DNA of 64,000 nucleotides. It comes from Micromonospora okii (GTDB taxonomy: Bacteria > Actinomycetota > Actinomycetes > Mycobacteriales > Micromonosporaceae). Position 1 is the stretch's first letter, and each line of letters starts with the position of its first letter. The notes under the pieces are model-generated. The model worked only from the letters and a program-made list of their open reading frames with translations, made no database searches and had not been told where the DNA came from. Shown in pieces: positions 25,991 to 34,428 of this stretch. The translations under genes were made by a program, and so were the position numbers. The stretch spans positions 42,519 to 106,518 of the forward strand of contig NZ_BBZF01000016.1 in NCBI RefSeq assembly GCF_020884795.1, read 5' to 3'.

Positions 25991-27241
25991 TCAGTCGGTC
26001 GAGGGCACCTCGACCCGTTCGGCGGGGGACGCGGCCGGTTCGGCAGGGGACGCGGTTCCGGCGAGGGAGGCCCGCCCCGCAGGGGACGCGGGGGCGGTCG
26101 GGGCGGCGAGGAGCGTCTCCAGGCGGGGGATGACCCGCCACTGGTCGACCAGCGCCCGGTACTCCGCCCGCTGCTCGGCCGACGGCCCGCCACCGGCCCG
26201 GCGCGCCCGGATCAGCAGGTTCCGGGGGGTGTGCCGGGAGTCGACGAACTCCACCACCTCGGTCCGGTACCCGTGCAGCCGCAGCAGCGCGGCCCGCAGC
26301 GAGTCGGTCAGCACGTCCGCGAAGCGCTCGCGCAGGATGCCCTGCCGGGTCAGCAGGTCGTACGGGGCCGGGGCCGGCCGGGCGCGGAGCTGGGCGGCGA
26401 GGTCGTGGTGGCAGCACGGGGCGGCGAGCACCCAGCGGGCACCCCAGCGGACCGCCCGGGCCAGCGCCTCGTCCGTGGCGGTGTCGCAGGCGTGCAGCGC
26501 CAGCACCAGGTCGGGCGCGGGCTCGACCACCGCGTCGGCGATCGTGCCGGCGACGAAGCCCACCCGGTCGGCCCAGCCCAGCCGCTCGGCCAACTCGGTG
26601 TTGCGCCGCCGCTGGTCCTCGCGCACGTCGACGCCGACCAGCCGCACGTCCAGCCCCCGCTGGGTGAGGTACCGGTACGCGGCGAAGGTCAGGTACGCGT
26701 TGCCGCAGCCCAGGTCGACCACCCGCAGCGGCCCCGTGAGGTCGTCCGGCAGGGTGGCGGCCAGCGCCCGGAGGAAGGCGTCCACCTGCCGCCGCTTCGC
26801 CGCCGACCCGCCGATCTCGGCGAAGATCTCGTCGCCCGGGTCGAGCAGCCACTCCTTGGCCCGGTCGTGGCCCTGCGGCTCGACCGTCGGCCGGGCGGCG
26901 GTGGCCCGGTGCACCTGCGCCTCGCCGGACTTGGTCACCCGGAGCTGGAGCGTCACGTCGGCGGTCTCCACGTGCCAGTTGCCGAACGGCTCGGCCAGCA
27001 GCTCGTCCACCGCCGCGTCGGCCTCCGCGCCGGGCGCGACGTTGCGGGTGTGCGGCCGGGCCCCGTCCGAGGTGGCGATCTGCAACCGGGGGCCGGCCTT
27101 GAGGGCGACCGGGCGCAGCTCGGCGCGGACCACCGAGGGCCGGTGCCCCCGGCGACGGCCGGCGGCGACCGCCCGGGTCAGGGCGGGGTCGAGCAGCAGG
27201 GAGCGGACCTCGGTGAGGGCGGCGTCCAGCGGTTCGGGCAT
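25991..27241 (-). CDS. METTL25/RRNAD1-like SAM methyltransferase
   Basis: 416 residues. The N-terminal 130 residues are unassigned; then comes a Methyltransf_32-type Rossmann core with VVDLGCGNAYLTFAAY, VGVDVREDQ, LVLALHACDTATDEAL and the marker APCCHHDL. This layout is that of the METTL25/RRNAD1 group, whose substrate is thought to be ribosome- or RNA-linked. The C-terminal 40 residues are an Ala/Pro/Ser-rich repeat (SPAGRASLAGTASPAEP). ATG at 27241 with GGAAGA 7 nt upstream. Confidence 0.8.
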   Translation of the reverse strand: MPEPLDAALTEVRSLLLDPALTRAVAAGRRRGHRPSVVRAELRPVALKAGPRLQIATSDGARPHTRNVAPGAEADAAVDELLAEPFGNWHVETADVTLQLRVTKSGEAQVHRATAARPTVEPQGHDRAKEWLLDPGDEIFAEIGGSAAKRRQVDAFLRALAATLPDDLTGPLRVVDLGCGNAYLTFAAYRYLTQRGLDVRLVGVDVREDQRRRNTELAERLGWADRVGFVAGTIADAVVEPAPDLVLALHACDTATDEALARAVRWGARWVLAAPCCHHDLAAQLRARPAPAPYDLLTRQGILRERFADVLTDSLRAALLRLHGYRTEVVEFVDSRHTPRNLLIRARRAGGGPSAEQRAEYRALVDQWRVIPRLETLLAAPTAPASPAGRASLAGTASPAEPAASPAERVEVPSTD

Positions 27242-27270
27242 CTGTTCATCTTCCGTGATCCACACCGGGT

Positions 27271-27317
27271 CGCCGGCATGGCGGGGTCGGCGCGCTCGGC
27301 ACCCCGCCATGCCGGCG
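27271..27317. repeat. 17-bp perfect inverted repeat upstream of methyltransferase
   Basis: CGCCGGCATGGCGGGGT (27271-27287) and its exact complement (27301-27317) enclose a 13-nt loop. It lies about 30 nt upstream of the methyltransferase start, and a direct repeat of GGGACAT.GCGGACGCGGG occurs farther out (about 27348 and 27415). It could be the terminator of the DEAD-box gene's transcript, which ends at 27530 and points this way. Confidence 0.6.
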
Positions 27318-27529
27318 CAACGGAGTCGATCATGCGGCCGGACCGGGCGGGACATAGCGGACGCGGGCAGGGCGAGGCAGGGCCGGCGAGGCGAGGGGCG
27401 GGGCAGGCCGGCGGGACATGGCGGACGCGGGGCAGGGCGGGCGCAGGCGCGGCGCAAGGTTGACGGGGAACGGGACATCCCCCGCTCCGGGCGGGCCGGG
27501 GCGGGGGATGTCGACGCGTAGCGCGTGGG

Positions 27530-29215
27530 TCAGTCGGCGGTCGCCTCGGCCGGCGTACCCGCGCCGGAACCGCCACCCCGGCGGCGTCGGCGGCGGCGCG
27601 GCCGGCCCGGCTCGCCCTCGGACGCGGCCGGCCCGCCGTCGGACGACTCGGCGGTGGTCACCGCGGACGACTCGGCGGAGATCACCGCGGTCGGCTCGCC
27701 GGCGACCACCTCGCCCGCCCGGCGGCGACGCCGGCGGCGCGGGGTGCGGGTGCCCTCCTCGCCGGATTCCTCCGCCGGCGCACCGGCGTCGGGGGCGGCG
27801 GCGTCCGCGCCGGAGCGGCCCCGGCGGCGCTCGCCGCCACGGCCGCGCGACTCGCCGCGCCGGGCGCCCCGGCCGCCGCTGTCGCCGCGCCGGGACCGGC
27901 CGCCCAGGTCCTCCTCGACCTCCGCCGACAGCCCGGCCCGGGTTCGCTCCGCCGTGGGCAGGGTGCCGGTGACCTCCCGGGAGATGTCCAGGTCGGTGTA
28001 GAGGTGCGGCGAGGTGTGGTACGTCTCCTGCGGCTCCGGCATGTCCAGCCCGAGCGTCTTGTCGATGATCCGCCAGCGGGGCATGTCGTCCCAGTCGACG
28101 AAGGTCACCGCCACGCCGGTGGCGCCGGCCCGGCCGGTACGCCCGATCCGGTGGGTGTAGGTGTCCTGGTCCTCGGGGCAGTCGTAGTTGATGACGTGAG
28201 TCACGCCGCTGACGTCCAGCCCCCGGGCCGCCACGTCGGTCGCCACCAGGATGTCGATCTTGCCGGCCCGGAACGCGCGCAGCGCCCGTTCCCGGGCGCC
28301 CTGGCCCAGGTCACCGTGCACGGCGGCCACGGCGAAGCCCCGGAAGTCGAGATCCTCGGCCACCCGGTCGGCGGCCCGCTTCGTGCGGGTGAAGATCATG
28401 GTGAGGCCGCGCCCCTCCGCCTGGAGGATGCGCGCCACGATCTCGATCTTGTTCATCGAGTGGGTGCGGTAGACGAGCTGCTGGGTCTGCGGCGACGGCC
28501 CGGTCTCGGCGGTGTGCCCCGCGTGGATCGTCACCGGCCGGCGCAGGAAGCGCCGGGACAGCGCGACGATCGGGTCCGGCATGGTGGCCGAGAAGAGCAT
28601 CGTCTGCCGGTCCTCCGGCAGCATCGCCAGGATCTTCTCGACGTCGTCGAGGAAGCCGAGGTCGAGCATCCGGTCGGCCTCGTCGAGGACCAGCGCGTGC
28701 ACGCGGTCGAGCCGTAGGTGCTTCTGCTTGGCCAGGTCCAGCAGCCGCCCCGGCGTGCCGACCAGGATCTCCACGCCCTTGCGGAGCGCGTCGACCTGGG
28801 GCTCGTACGCCACGCCGCCGTAGATCGGCAGCACCCGGACGCCCCGCGTCCGGCCGGCGGCGTCGAGGTCCTTGGCGACCTGGATGCCCAGCTCGCGGGT
28901 GGGCACGACGACGAGGGCCTGCGGCACGCCGTCGCTGCCCTCGGCGGGGGCGAAGACGCGCTCCAGCAGCGGCACGCCGAAGCCGAGGGTCTTGCCGGTG
29001 CCCGTGGGCGCCTGGCCGATGAGGTCGGTGCCGCGCAGGCCGATCGGGAGCGCGTACTCCTGGATGGCGAAGGCGCGGGTGATGCCGGCCGCGGCCAGCG
29101 CCTCGACGGTCTCCGGCCGTGCGCCGAGCTCGGCGAAGGTGGGAGCCTCGGGGCGGACCGGGGCGATCGGGGCCAGCTCCTGGCCCTCTGTGAGATCGGA
29201 AATCTGCTCGCTCAT
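27530..29215 (-). CDS. DEAD-box RNA helicase
   Basis: About 561 residues. The Q motif is present before APTGTGKT (motif I), then PTRELG (Ia), TPGRLLD, DEAD (in LDEADRMLD), SAT, and motif VI HRIGRTGRAG. The C-terminal 150 residues are basic and disordered, with Arg/Gly runs (RRRRRRRR), like RhlE/DeaD-type cold-shock helicases that remodel RNA in ribosome assembly and mRNA decay. Start taken at MSEQISDL (29215); another ATG 39 nt upstream is in frame and neither has a well-spaced ribosome site. A CRP-like box and iterated repeats lie upstream. Confidence 0.92.
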   Translation of the reverse strand: MSEQISDLTEGQELAPIAPVRPEAPTFAELGARPETVEALAAAGITRAFAIQEYALPIGLRGTDLIGQAPTGTGKTLGFGVPLLERVFAPAEGSDGVPQALVVVPTRELGIQVAKDLDAAGRTRGVRVLPIYGGVAYEPQVDALRKGVEILVGTPGRLLDLAKQKHLRLDRVHALVLDEADRMLDLGFLDDVEKILAMLPEDRQTMLFSATMPDPIVALSRRFLRRPVTIHAGHTAETGPSPQTQQLVYRTHSMNKIEIVARILQAEGRGLTMIFTRTKRAADRVAEDLDFRGFAVAAVHGDLGQGARERALRAFRAGKIDILVATDVAARGLDVSGVTHVINYDCPEDQDTYTHRIGRTGRAGATGVAVTFVDWDDMPRWRIIDKTLGLDMPEPQETYHTSPHLYTDLDISREVTGTLPTAERTRAGLSAEVEEDLGGRSRRGDSGGRGARRGESRGRGGERRRGRSGADAAAPDAGAPAEESGEEGTRTPRRRRRRRAGEVVAGEPTAVISAESSAVTTAESSDGGPAASEGEPGRPRRRRRRRGGGSGAGTPAEATAD

Positions 29216-29363
29216 ATGGATTTGGGGGTGCCCTCTCGTGGTGCGCCCCGTCATGTCCTCAGGGCGCGGTCGGCAGGTGCGCGGGCCACACGGTCGGGGG
29301 GCGGGAGTGCCGAGCCGGACCGGGCCGCACGCGCGCCGCGAGCGGGAATTCGAATCGACCTGA

Positions 29364-29413
29364 CATCGGTCAGACTGATCATCGGTCAGACTGACGTCGG
29401 TCGTCGGTCAGAT
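29364..29413. promoter_or_regulatory. Iterated CATCGGTCAGACTGA repeats (candidate operator)
   Basis: Two direct copies of CATCGGTCAGACTGA (29364-29378 and 29380-29394), 16-bp period, followed by CGTCGGT and CGTCGGTCAGAT. TGAC/GTCA-like half sites recur, so a dimeric regulator could bind cooperatively. It is about 150 nt upstream of the helicase start. Confidence 0.55.
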
Positions 29414-29502
29414 CGGAGCCCGCGGCAACTACCCGATACTACCCGAGCCGATCCGATGTCGTCCCTGTTCAGTAGGGGAACCCAGCAGTCGGGGGCCTTG
29501 AT

Positions 29503-29518
29503 TGTGACATGCGTCACT
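29503..29518. promoter_or_regulatory. CRP-like binding site TGTGACATGCGTCACT
   Basis: TGTGA-N6-TCACT matches the cAMP-receptor-protein consensus TGTGA-N6-TCACA at nine of ten fixed bases. A minus-strand TATAAC box lies directly beside it, so the site would sit at or just past the start of transcription and could repress the helicase gene. Confidence 0.5.
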
Positions 29519-29817
29519 AAGTTATACCCCTTTTGGGGGATTTTGGTGCCTCGTGGGGCAGTTGCGGGCGCTGATATGCGCCCCCTCCGCGAGGGTGCCC
29601 ACCGAGCGGATCACCTGGGGCGGGAGGGCCTGGGGCTGGAGGGCGGGGCGAGGAAGGGCTGATCCGCCTGACGACCGCGCACACCGGCCAGCCGCCGCGC
29701 ACACCGCTCGACCATTCACACCGCTTCACCACGCGCTCCGCCCGGCCGCCACCGCCGTGGGCCGCCCCCGCAACCGGCTGGCCGCAGCGGCCGACCGGGC
29801 GCGTCGCCCCGCGCGGC

Positions 29818-29863
29818 GGCGTCCGTGACGGCGGGCGGCGTCGCCCGCCCCGCCACGGACGCC
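29818..29863. terminator. Terminator behind the DUF3107 gene
   Basis: GGCGTCCGTG (29818-29827) and CACGGACGCC (29854-29863) pair perfectly, with an inner GGCGGGCG/CGCCCGCC stem. It begins 8 nt after the stop of the leftward DUF3107 gene. Confidence 0.75.
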
Positions 29864-29870
29864 CGACGGA

Positions 29871-30098
29871 TCAGCGGACGGTGAAACCGACCGCCCGGGG
29901 CGACGCCTCGGCGATCTCGACGTAGGCGACCTTGGAGACCGGCACGATGACCCGCCGGCCCTTCTCGTCGGTCAGGGAGAGCGTGCCCTCGCCCTTGGCG
30001 ATGGCGTCGGTCACGATCTGCTCGATCTCGGCCGGCGACTGCGCGCTCTCCAGAACCAGCTCGCGCGGCGCGTACTGCACGCCGATCTTGACCTCCAC
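29871..30098 (-). CDS. DUF3107 family protein
   Basis: 75 residues, a complete DUF3107 protein: MEVKIGVQYAPRELVLES, then LSLTDEKGRRVIVPVSKVAYVEI. The family is small, acidic to neutral and nearly confined to actinobacteria; its function is unknown to me. It follows the TetR-type gene on the same strand with a 65-nt gap and is closed by a strong hairpin, so the two may be one transcript. GAGG precedes the start by about 7 nt. Confidence 0.9.
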   Translation of the reverse strand: MEVKIGVQYAPRELVLESAQSPAEIEQIVTDAIAKGEGTLSLTDEKGRRVIVPVSKVAYVEIAEASPRAVGFTVR

Positions 30099-30163
30099 GG
30101 TGCCTCCTCAACTGGGGCGAAAAAGCCGCCGTGGGAAGGCTATCCGATCTCGTGGCCGGATGT

Positions 30164-30802
30164 TCAGGCTGACTCACCCTGCAGGGGGAAGCTCGCGATG
30201 CCCCGCCAGGACAGGGCGGCGACGAGCGCCTCGGCCTCGGCCTTGGGGAGCTGCCGGCCCCGGGCCAGCCAGAACTGCGCCGCCGTCTCCGCCGCGCCGA
30301 CCAGGCCGGAGGCGAGCAGCTCGGCGTGCGCCCGGCTCACGCCGGTGTCGGAGATGATGGTGTCGGTGATGGCCGCGATGCAGCCCTGCTCCACCCGCTC
30401 GACCCGCTGCCGGACCGCCGGGTCGTTGCGCAGGTCGGACTCGAAGACCAGGCGGAACGCCTCGCTCTCGTGGTCGACGAAGTCGAAGTACGCGCGGACC
30501 GACGCGCTGACCCGCTCCTTGTTGTCGTTGGTGCCCCGCATCGCGTCGCGCACCTTGGCCACGATCGCGTCGCAGTGCGTGTCCAGCAGCGCCAGGTAGA
30601 GGTCCATCTTGCCCGGGAAGTGCTGGTAGAGCACCGGCTTCGAGACCCCCGCCCGCTCGGCGATGTCATCCATCGCCGCAGCGTGGTAGCCCTGCGCGAC
30701 GAACACCTCCTGCGCCGCCGCGAGCAGCTGCTTGCGCCGCGCGGAGCGGGGCAGGCGCGTGGGCCGGCCGGCGGTCTGGGCACCGTTCCCCACAGCCGTC
30801 AT
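30164..30802 (-). CDS. TetR/AcrR-family transcriptional regulator
   Basis: 212 residues. The N-terminal HTH reads RRKQLLAAAQEVFVAQGYHAAAMDDIAERAGVSKPVLYQHF in pattern, with recognition helix VSKPVLYQHFPGK, followed by an all-helical ligand/dimer domain. It likely represses a nearby or distant gene until a small molecule binds. ATG start with GGAGG about 6 nt upstream. Divergent from the long disordered-protein gene at 30951, with about 150 nt between. Confidence 0.9.
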   Translation of the reverse strand: MTAVGNGAQTAGRPTRLPRSARRKQLLAAAQEVFVAQGYHAAAMDDIAERAGVSKPVLYQHFPGKMDLYLALLDTHCDAIVAKVRDAMRGTNDNKERVSASVRAYFDFVDHESEAFRLVFESDLRNDPAVRQRVERVEQGCIAAITDTIISDTGVSRAHAELLASGLVGAAETAAQFWLARGRQLPKAEAEALVAALSWRGIASFPLQGESA

Positions 30803-30950
30803 GGGAACCTCCGAAACTGGTCGTACGAGCCGGCACTAAACACCCGAACCGGTCGGGGTCGATGAGCCCTCGGCGGAATTGGCCGCCGCTGTAACTTATC
30901 GCCACTGTCACCACACGGTAGCCTCAGCGGGGGCGACCAAGGAGCGCGCG

Positions 30951-33362
30951 GTGAGTGAAACAGGGCAACCCGGTGCCGCCACCCCGGGAGAGCACGGTGA
31001 CGAACCGGGTCAGCAGGACGACCTGGCCCGTCCCGTCGGCGGGTGGGCGCCTCCGGCGTCCGGCTGGTCCGGCGGCGGTGACGTCGCCGGGGCCCGGGAC
31101 GCGGGATCGCCCTGGCACCGGCCGGAGCCGCCCTCCGGCTGGGCCGCCTCGTCGCCCCGGCACGGCGACCTGCCGGCGCCGCTGCCCGGCCTGCCGGCCG
31201 ATTCCGAGCCGCCGGCCCGGACCAACGGCCACCACCCGCACCTCAACGGCGTGAGCCACACCGGGGAGGAGCCTCCGGTGGGCCGCCCGGGGCCGGTCAG
31301 CGCGCCGCCGTTCGCCGACGTGGGGCGCGAGGCCCACGACGACCGGGTGGCCGTCCCCGCGCAGCGTCCCGCCCCGGCGGGGGAGCGGCCCGTCAGGGGG
31401 CAGCCGGAGGCCGGCCCCGCCCGGCACTCCTCCGACGACCCGTCGGCCCCCCGCGCGAGCCGCTGGTCGGACGGATACCCGGGGCACGACCCGGCCGGTC
31501 CCGCCCACCGCTCGGGTGGCGACGAGGTCGGCCGCCCGCCCGCCGACGAGCGCGGGGTCGGGCGGGGTCGCCCCGACGAGCGCGCCCCGCTGCCGGAGCC
31601 GGGCTGGGCCGGCCCCGACTGGAACCGCCCGAGCTGGAGCGGGGGTTGGGCCCCGCCGTGGGCCCGCGACCAGGAGGAGCCGGCCGGCCGCCGGGCCCGG
31701 GACGACGACGAGCGCCTCGGCTGGCGGGGCCGCGAGGAGGACGAGCTGGTCGGCCGCCGAATGCGCGAGGAGGACGAGCCGGTCGGCCGCCGGGCCCGCG
31801 AGGACCGGGCCGCCGACTGGGCCCCCGAGCCGAGCCGGGGCTACCCGCCGGAGCCGAGCCGCCCCCACGCCGCCGAGCAGGCCCGCCCGTACGAGCCGGT
31901 GGGGGACGAGTCCGCCCGGCCGTACCCGCCGCCGGTGGGGGACGAGCCCGCGCGGCCGTACCCGGCCATGGACCCGACCGAGCTGCGGGCCGCCCGGCCG
32001 TTCCGGCTGCGCCCGGTCCCCGAGGACGCCTCGGCCGACGAAGCCCTCGGCCACCCGCCGACCCCCACCGCTGCCGGGCCGGTCGCCGCGCCGGTCAGCA
32101 GCGGGATCGGCCGGCTCGTCCGCACCCCGCCCGAGCCGGCCCCGACGGAGACCTCCCCGTACGCGGCGGAGACGTCCCCTTACGCGGCCCGCCGGCTCGC
32201 GGCCGACCAGTTCCCCCCGGCCGACGAGGGCCGGCAGCCGGACCACGCCTCGGCGGTCCTGCCGCAGCGCGTCCCCGCCGAGCCGGACGTGCCCGTCGTG
32301 CCGGAGCCGCCGGCCGTGGATCCTCCCGCCGAGACCCCGGAGCTCGCCCGCATCGCCACCCACCTGCGGCGCGACGACGAGCCCGCACCGCCGCAGGAGC
32401 GGCCCGAGGGCTTCGACGTCAACGCCATCCTCGACGCCGTCCGGGGCGTCGCCGGGGTGCGCGACGCGGCGCTGCGCCGCACCCAGGCCGGCGCGCACAG
32501 CCTTCGGCTGGACCTCGCCGACGGCGCCGACCCGGCCGAGGTGAGCCGGCAGGTGGCCCGGCTGCTCCAGGATCGGATGGGGCTGGCCGCCGCGCCGCAG
32601 AACATCCCCGGCATGCCGAGCGCCCCGCCCCCGCCCCCGCCCGTGCGTCGCCGCTCGGCCGAGGCGCGGGTCGACCACCGCACCGACCCACGGAACCCCG
32701 TCGCTCGGGCGCCGGAGGGCCGGCCCGCCGAGGTGCCGCCGCGCCGGGCCGATCCGGCGGGGGAGCCGCCCCGCCGACGCCGCCAGGCCAGCGCCCACCG
32801 GGGCCGGGCCGCCGTGGAGGAGCCGGGCCAGGGGGTCGCCTTCCCGCCCGGCGTCGCCACGGGCAGCCCGGCGACGCTCGCCGCGTCGTACTCGGGCGGG
32901 CAGATGACCACGACGGAGACCGCGCCGTCGCGTCCGCTGGACACCGGCGGCGTGCCGGGCCCGCGCGTGGTGATCGACCACGTCCAGGTCAGCACCTTCG
33001 GCCTCGACGCCACGGTCGAGGTGCGCCTGCTCGCCGGGGCGGAGAGCGCGTCGGGGTACGCCAGCGGGCCCGCCGTCGACGGCTACCTGCTGCGGCTCTG
33101 CGCCGTGGCCGCCGCCGCGGCGGTGGACCGGCTGCTGCGCGACGGCGACCAGGAGCCGGACCGGGAGCGGTGCTTCGTCGAGCACGCTGCCGTGGTGTCG
33201 TTCGGCAACTGCGAGGTGGCCACGGTGGTGGTGCTGCTGGTCTGCGACGGCTGGGTCGAGCAGCTCGCCGGGTCGGCGCTGGTGGCCGGCGATCCCCGGC
33301 AGGCCGCCGTCCGGGCCACCCTCGCGGCGGTCAACCGACGGATCGAGGCGCTGCTGGCCTGA
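30951..33362 (+). CDS. Long disordered protein with conserved C-terminal domains, function unknown
   Basis: 803 residues from GTG 30951 (AAGGAG 6 nt upstream). Residues 1-480 are Pro/Arg/Glu-rich and disordered with internal repeats: REEDE.VGRR units and VGDE.ARPYP units. A compact segment then appears (VNAILDAVRGVAGVRDAALRR), a second Pro/Arg linker, and a 135-residue C-terminal domain (VVIDHVQVSTFGLDATVEVRL to AAVNRRIEALLA). I do not recognise this domain; its strand-helix pattern vaguely recalls small alpha/beta ligand-binding domains. No signal peptide or membrane helix. The alpha/beta hydrolase gene follows after 86 nt. Confidence 0.75.
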   Translation: MSETGQPGAATPGEHGDEPGQQDDLARPVGGWAPPASGWSGGGDVAGARDAGSPWHRPEPPSGWAASSPRHGDLPAPLPGLPADSEPPARTNGHHPHLNGVSHTGEEPPVGRPGPVSAPPFADVGREAHDDRVAVPAQRPAPAGERPVRGQPEAGPARHSSDDPSAPRASRWSDGYPGHDPAGPAHRSGGDEVGRPPADERGVGRGRPDERAPLPEPGWAGPDWNRPSWSGGWAPPWARDQEEPAGRRARDDDERLGWRGREEDELVGRRMREEDEPVGRRAREDRAADWAPEPSRGYPPEPSRPHAAEQARPYEPVGDESARPYPPPVGDEPARPYPAMDPTELRAARPFRLRPVPEDASADEALGHPPTPTAAGPVAAPVSSGIGRLVRTPPEPAPTETSPYAAETSPYAARRLAADQFPPADEGRQPDHASAVLPQRVPAEPDVPVVPEPPAVDPPAETPELARIATHLRRDDEPAPPQERPEGFDVNAILDAVRGVAGVRDAALRRTQAGAHSLRLDLADGADPAEVSRQVARLLQDRMGLAAAPQNIPGMPSAPPPPPPVRRRSAEARVDHRTDPRNPVARAPEGRPAEVPPRRADPAGEPPRRRRQASAHRGRAAVEEPGQGVAFPPGVATGSPATLAASYSGGQMTTTETAPSRPLDTGGVPGPRVVIDHVQVSTFGLDATVEVRLLAGAESASGYASGPAVDGYLLRLCAVAAAAAVDRLLRDGDQEPDRERCFVEHAAVVSFGNCEVATVVVLLVCDGWVEQLAGSALVAGDPRQAAVRATLAAVNRRIEALLA

Positions 33363-33395
33363 CCGGGCGCGCGCCGATGCCGGCCCGGTCGCGGG

Positions 33396-33446
33396 CCGGG
33401 GCCCGGCGGGCAGACCGGAGCCCGGGGCCCGGCGGGCAGACTGGAG
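33396..33446 (+). repeat. Tandem duplicate of a 25-bp leader
   Basis: GGGCCCGGCGGGCAGAC followed by CGGAG or TGGAG occurs twice in a row (33396-33420 and 33421-33446). The second copy runs up to the start codon of the hydrolase and supplies its GGAG ribosome site. Confidence 0.7.
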
Positions 33447-33448
33447 TC

Positions 33449-34423
33449 ATGAAGAGCGCGACCCTCGGGCCGGACCATCTCCTTCCCCCGCACGCGGTCC
33501 CGCCGCCGTGGCCGGGCCGGGAGGTACGCCTCGACGGCTCGGTCACCTACGTCCGCGACACCCCGGCGACCGCGCCCGACGCCGAGCCGGCGCTCTACGT
33601 GCACGGCCTCGGCGGCTCCTCGCAGAACTGGACCGATCTTGCGGGGCTGCTCGCCGACCGGCTCGACGGCCAGGCCATCGACCTGCCCGGCTTCGGCCGC
33701 AGCGAGCCGGCCCGCCGCTACACGGTGCCCGCCCTCGCCGACCGGGTGGTCCGCTGGATCGAGCACTCCGCCCGGGGGCCGGTGCACCTGTTCGGCAACT
33801 CGCTGGGCGGTGCGGCCTCGGTGCGGGTGGCGGCGCTGCGCCCCGACCTGGTGCGGACGCTGACGCTGGTCTCCCCGGCGCTGCCCTTCCTGGACTTCCG
33901 CCGTTCGTTGCAGGGCCGGATGCTGCCGGTGCTGGCGGTGCCCCGGGGCGCGCGCCTCGTCGGCTGGTACCTGGCCCGGCTGGACCCCGAGGTGATGGCG
34001 GGCCAGGTGCTGAGGTCCTGCGTGGCGGACCTGACCCGGATCAGCGACCAGCGCCGGCAGGAGGCGCTGGAGGAGCTGCGGGAGTGCTACCGGGCCGCGC
34101 ACTACGGCGCCGTCTACGTGGGCGCGTTCCGTGGGCTGGTCTCCAGCTTCCTGCGCGCGTACCTGCCGGGGGCGGACTCGCTGTGGCGGCTCGCCGCCGC
34201 CGTGCCGGTGCCCACGCTGGTGATCGGCGGGTCGCACGACCGGCTCGTCGACGTGCGGGTGTCGCCGCGCACGGCCCGGGTGATCCCGGACAGCCGGCTG
34301 CTGATGCTGCGCGGGGTCGGGCACGTGGCGCAGATGGAGGTGCCGCGCACGGTGGCCCGCGCGGTGCTCGGGCTGCTCGCCGAGACGGCGGATGCAGCGC
34401 CGAGGCGGAACATGGCAAACTGA
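33449..34423 (+). CDS. Alpha/beta hydrolase
   Basis: 324 residues. The oxyanion motif is YVHGLGGSSQNW, the nucleophile elbow GNSLGGAAS (Ser), the acid in GGSHDRLVD and the catalytic His in GVGHVAQME. An all-helical lid lies between the elbow and the acid. It is likely a soluble esterase or lipase-like enzyme; substrate unknown. ATG 33449 is preceded by GGAG only 2-3 nt away, and the 5' leader is a duplicated 25-mer. A DUF3152 gene follows 5 nt after the stop. Confidence 0.85.
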   Translation: MKSATLGPDHLLPPHAVPPPWPGREVRLDGSVTYVRDTPATAPDAEPALYVHGLGGSSQNWTDLAGLLADRLDGQAIDLPGFGRSEPARRYTVPALADRVVRWIEHSARGPVHLFGNSLGGAASVRVAALRPDLVRTLTLVSPALPFLDFRRSLQGRMLPVLAVPRGARLVGWYLARLDPEVMAGQVLRSCVADLTRISDQRRQEALEELRECYRAAHYGAVYVGAFRGLVSSFLRAYLPGADSLWRLAAAVPVPTLVIGGSHDRLVDVRVSPRTARVIPDSRLLMLRGVGHVAQMEVPRTVARAVLGLLAETADAAPRRNMAN

Positions 34424-34428
34424 CCGGG

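Larger units (their letters stand above)
29216..29870. other. 655-bp regulatory region upstream of DEAD-box helicase
   Basis: No credible gene is seen. It holds the tandem repeats at 29364-29413, the CRP-like box at 29503-29518, and a TATAAC box on the minus strand (+ strand GTTATA at 29521-29526) next to CCCCTTTTGGGG. The rest up to 29817 is plain GC-rich sequence, ending in the terminator of the DUF3107 gene. The length is unusual in this gene-dense window and suggests complex control of the helicase. Confidence 0.55.

Noticed and set aside
21574..26193. A minus-strand open frame of about 1,540 codons across recQ and its neighbours
   Set aside because: It is antisense to genes with clear motifs and consists of Pro/Arg/Gly-rich low-quality sequence. 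In very GC-rich DNA stop codons are rare, so such frames arise by chance.
33508..34428. A long N-terminal extension of the first DUF3152 protein
   Set aside because: The extension is out-of-frame sequence of the alpha/beta hydrolase gene; the signal-anchor begins only after ATG 34429.
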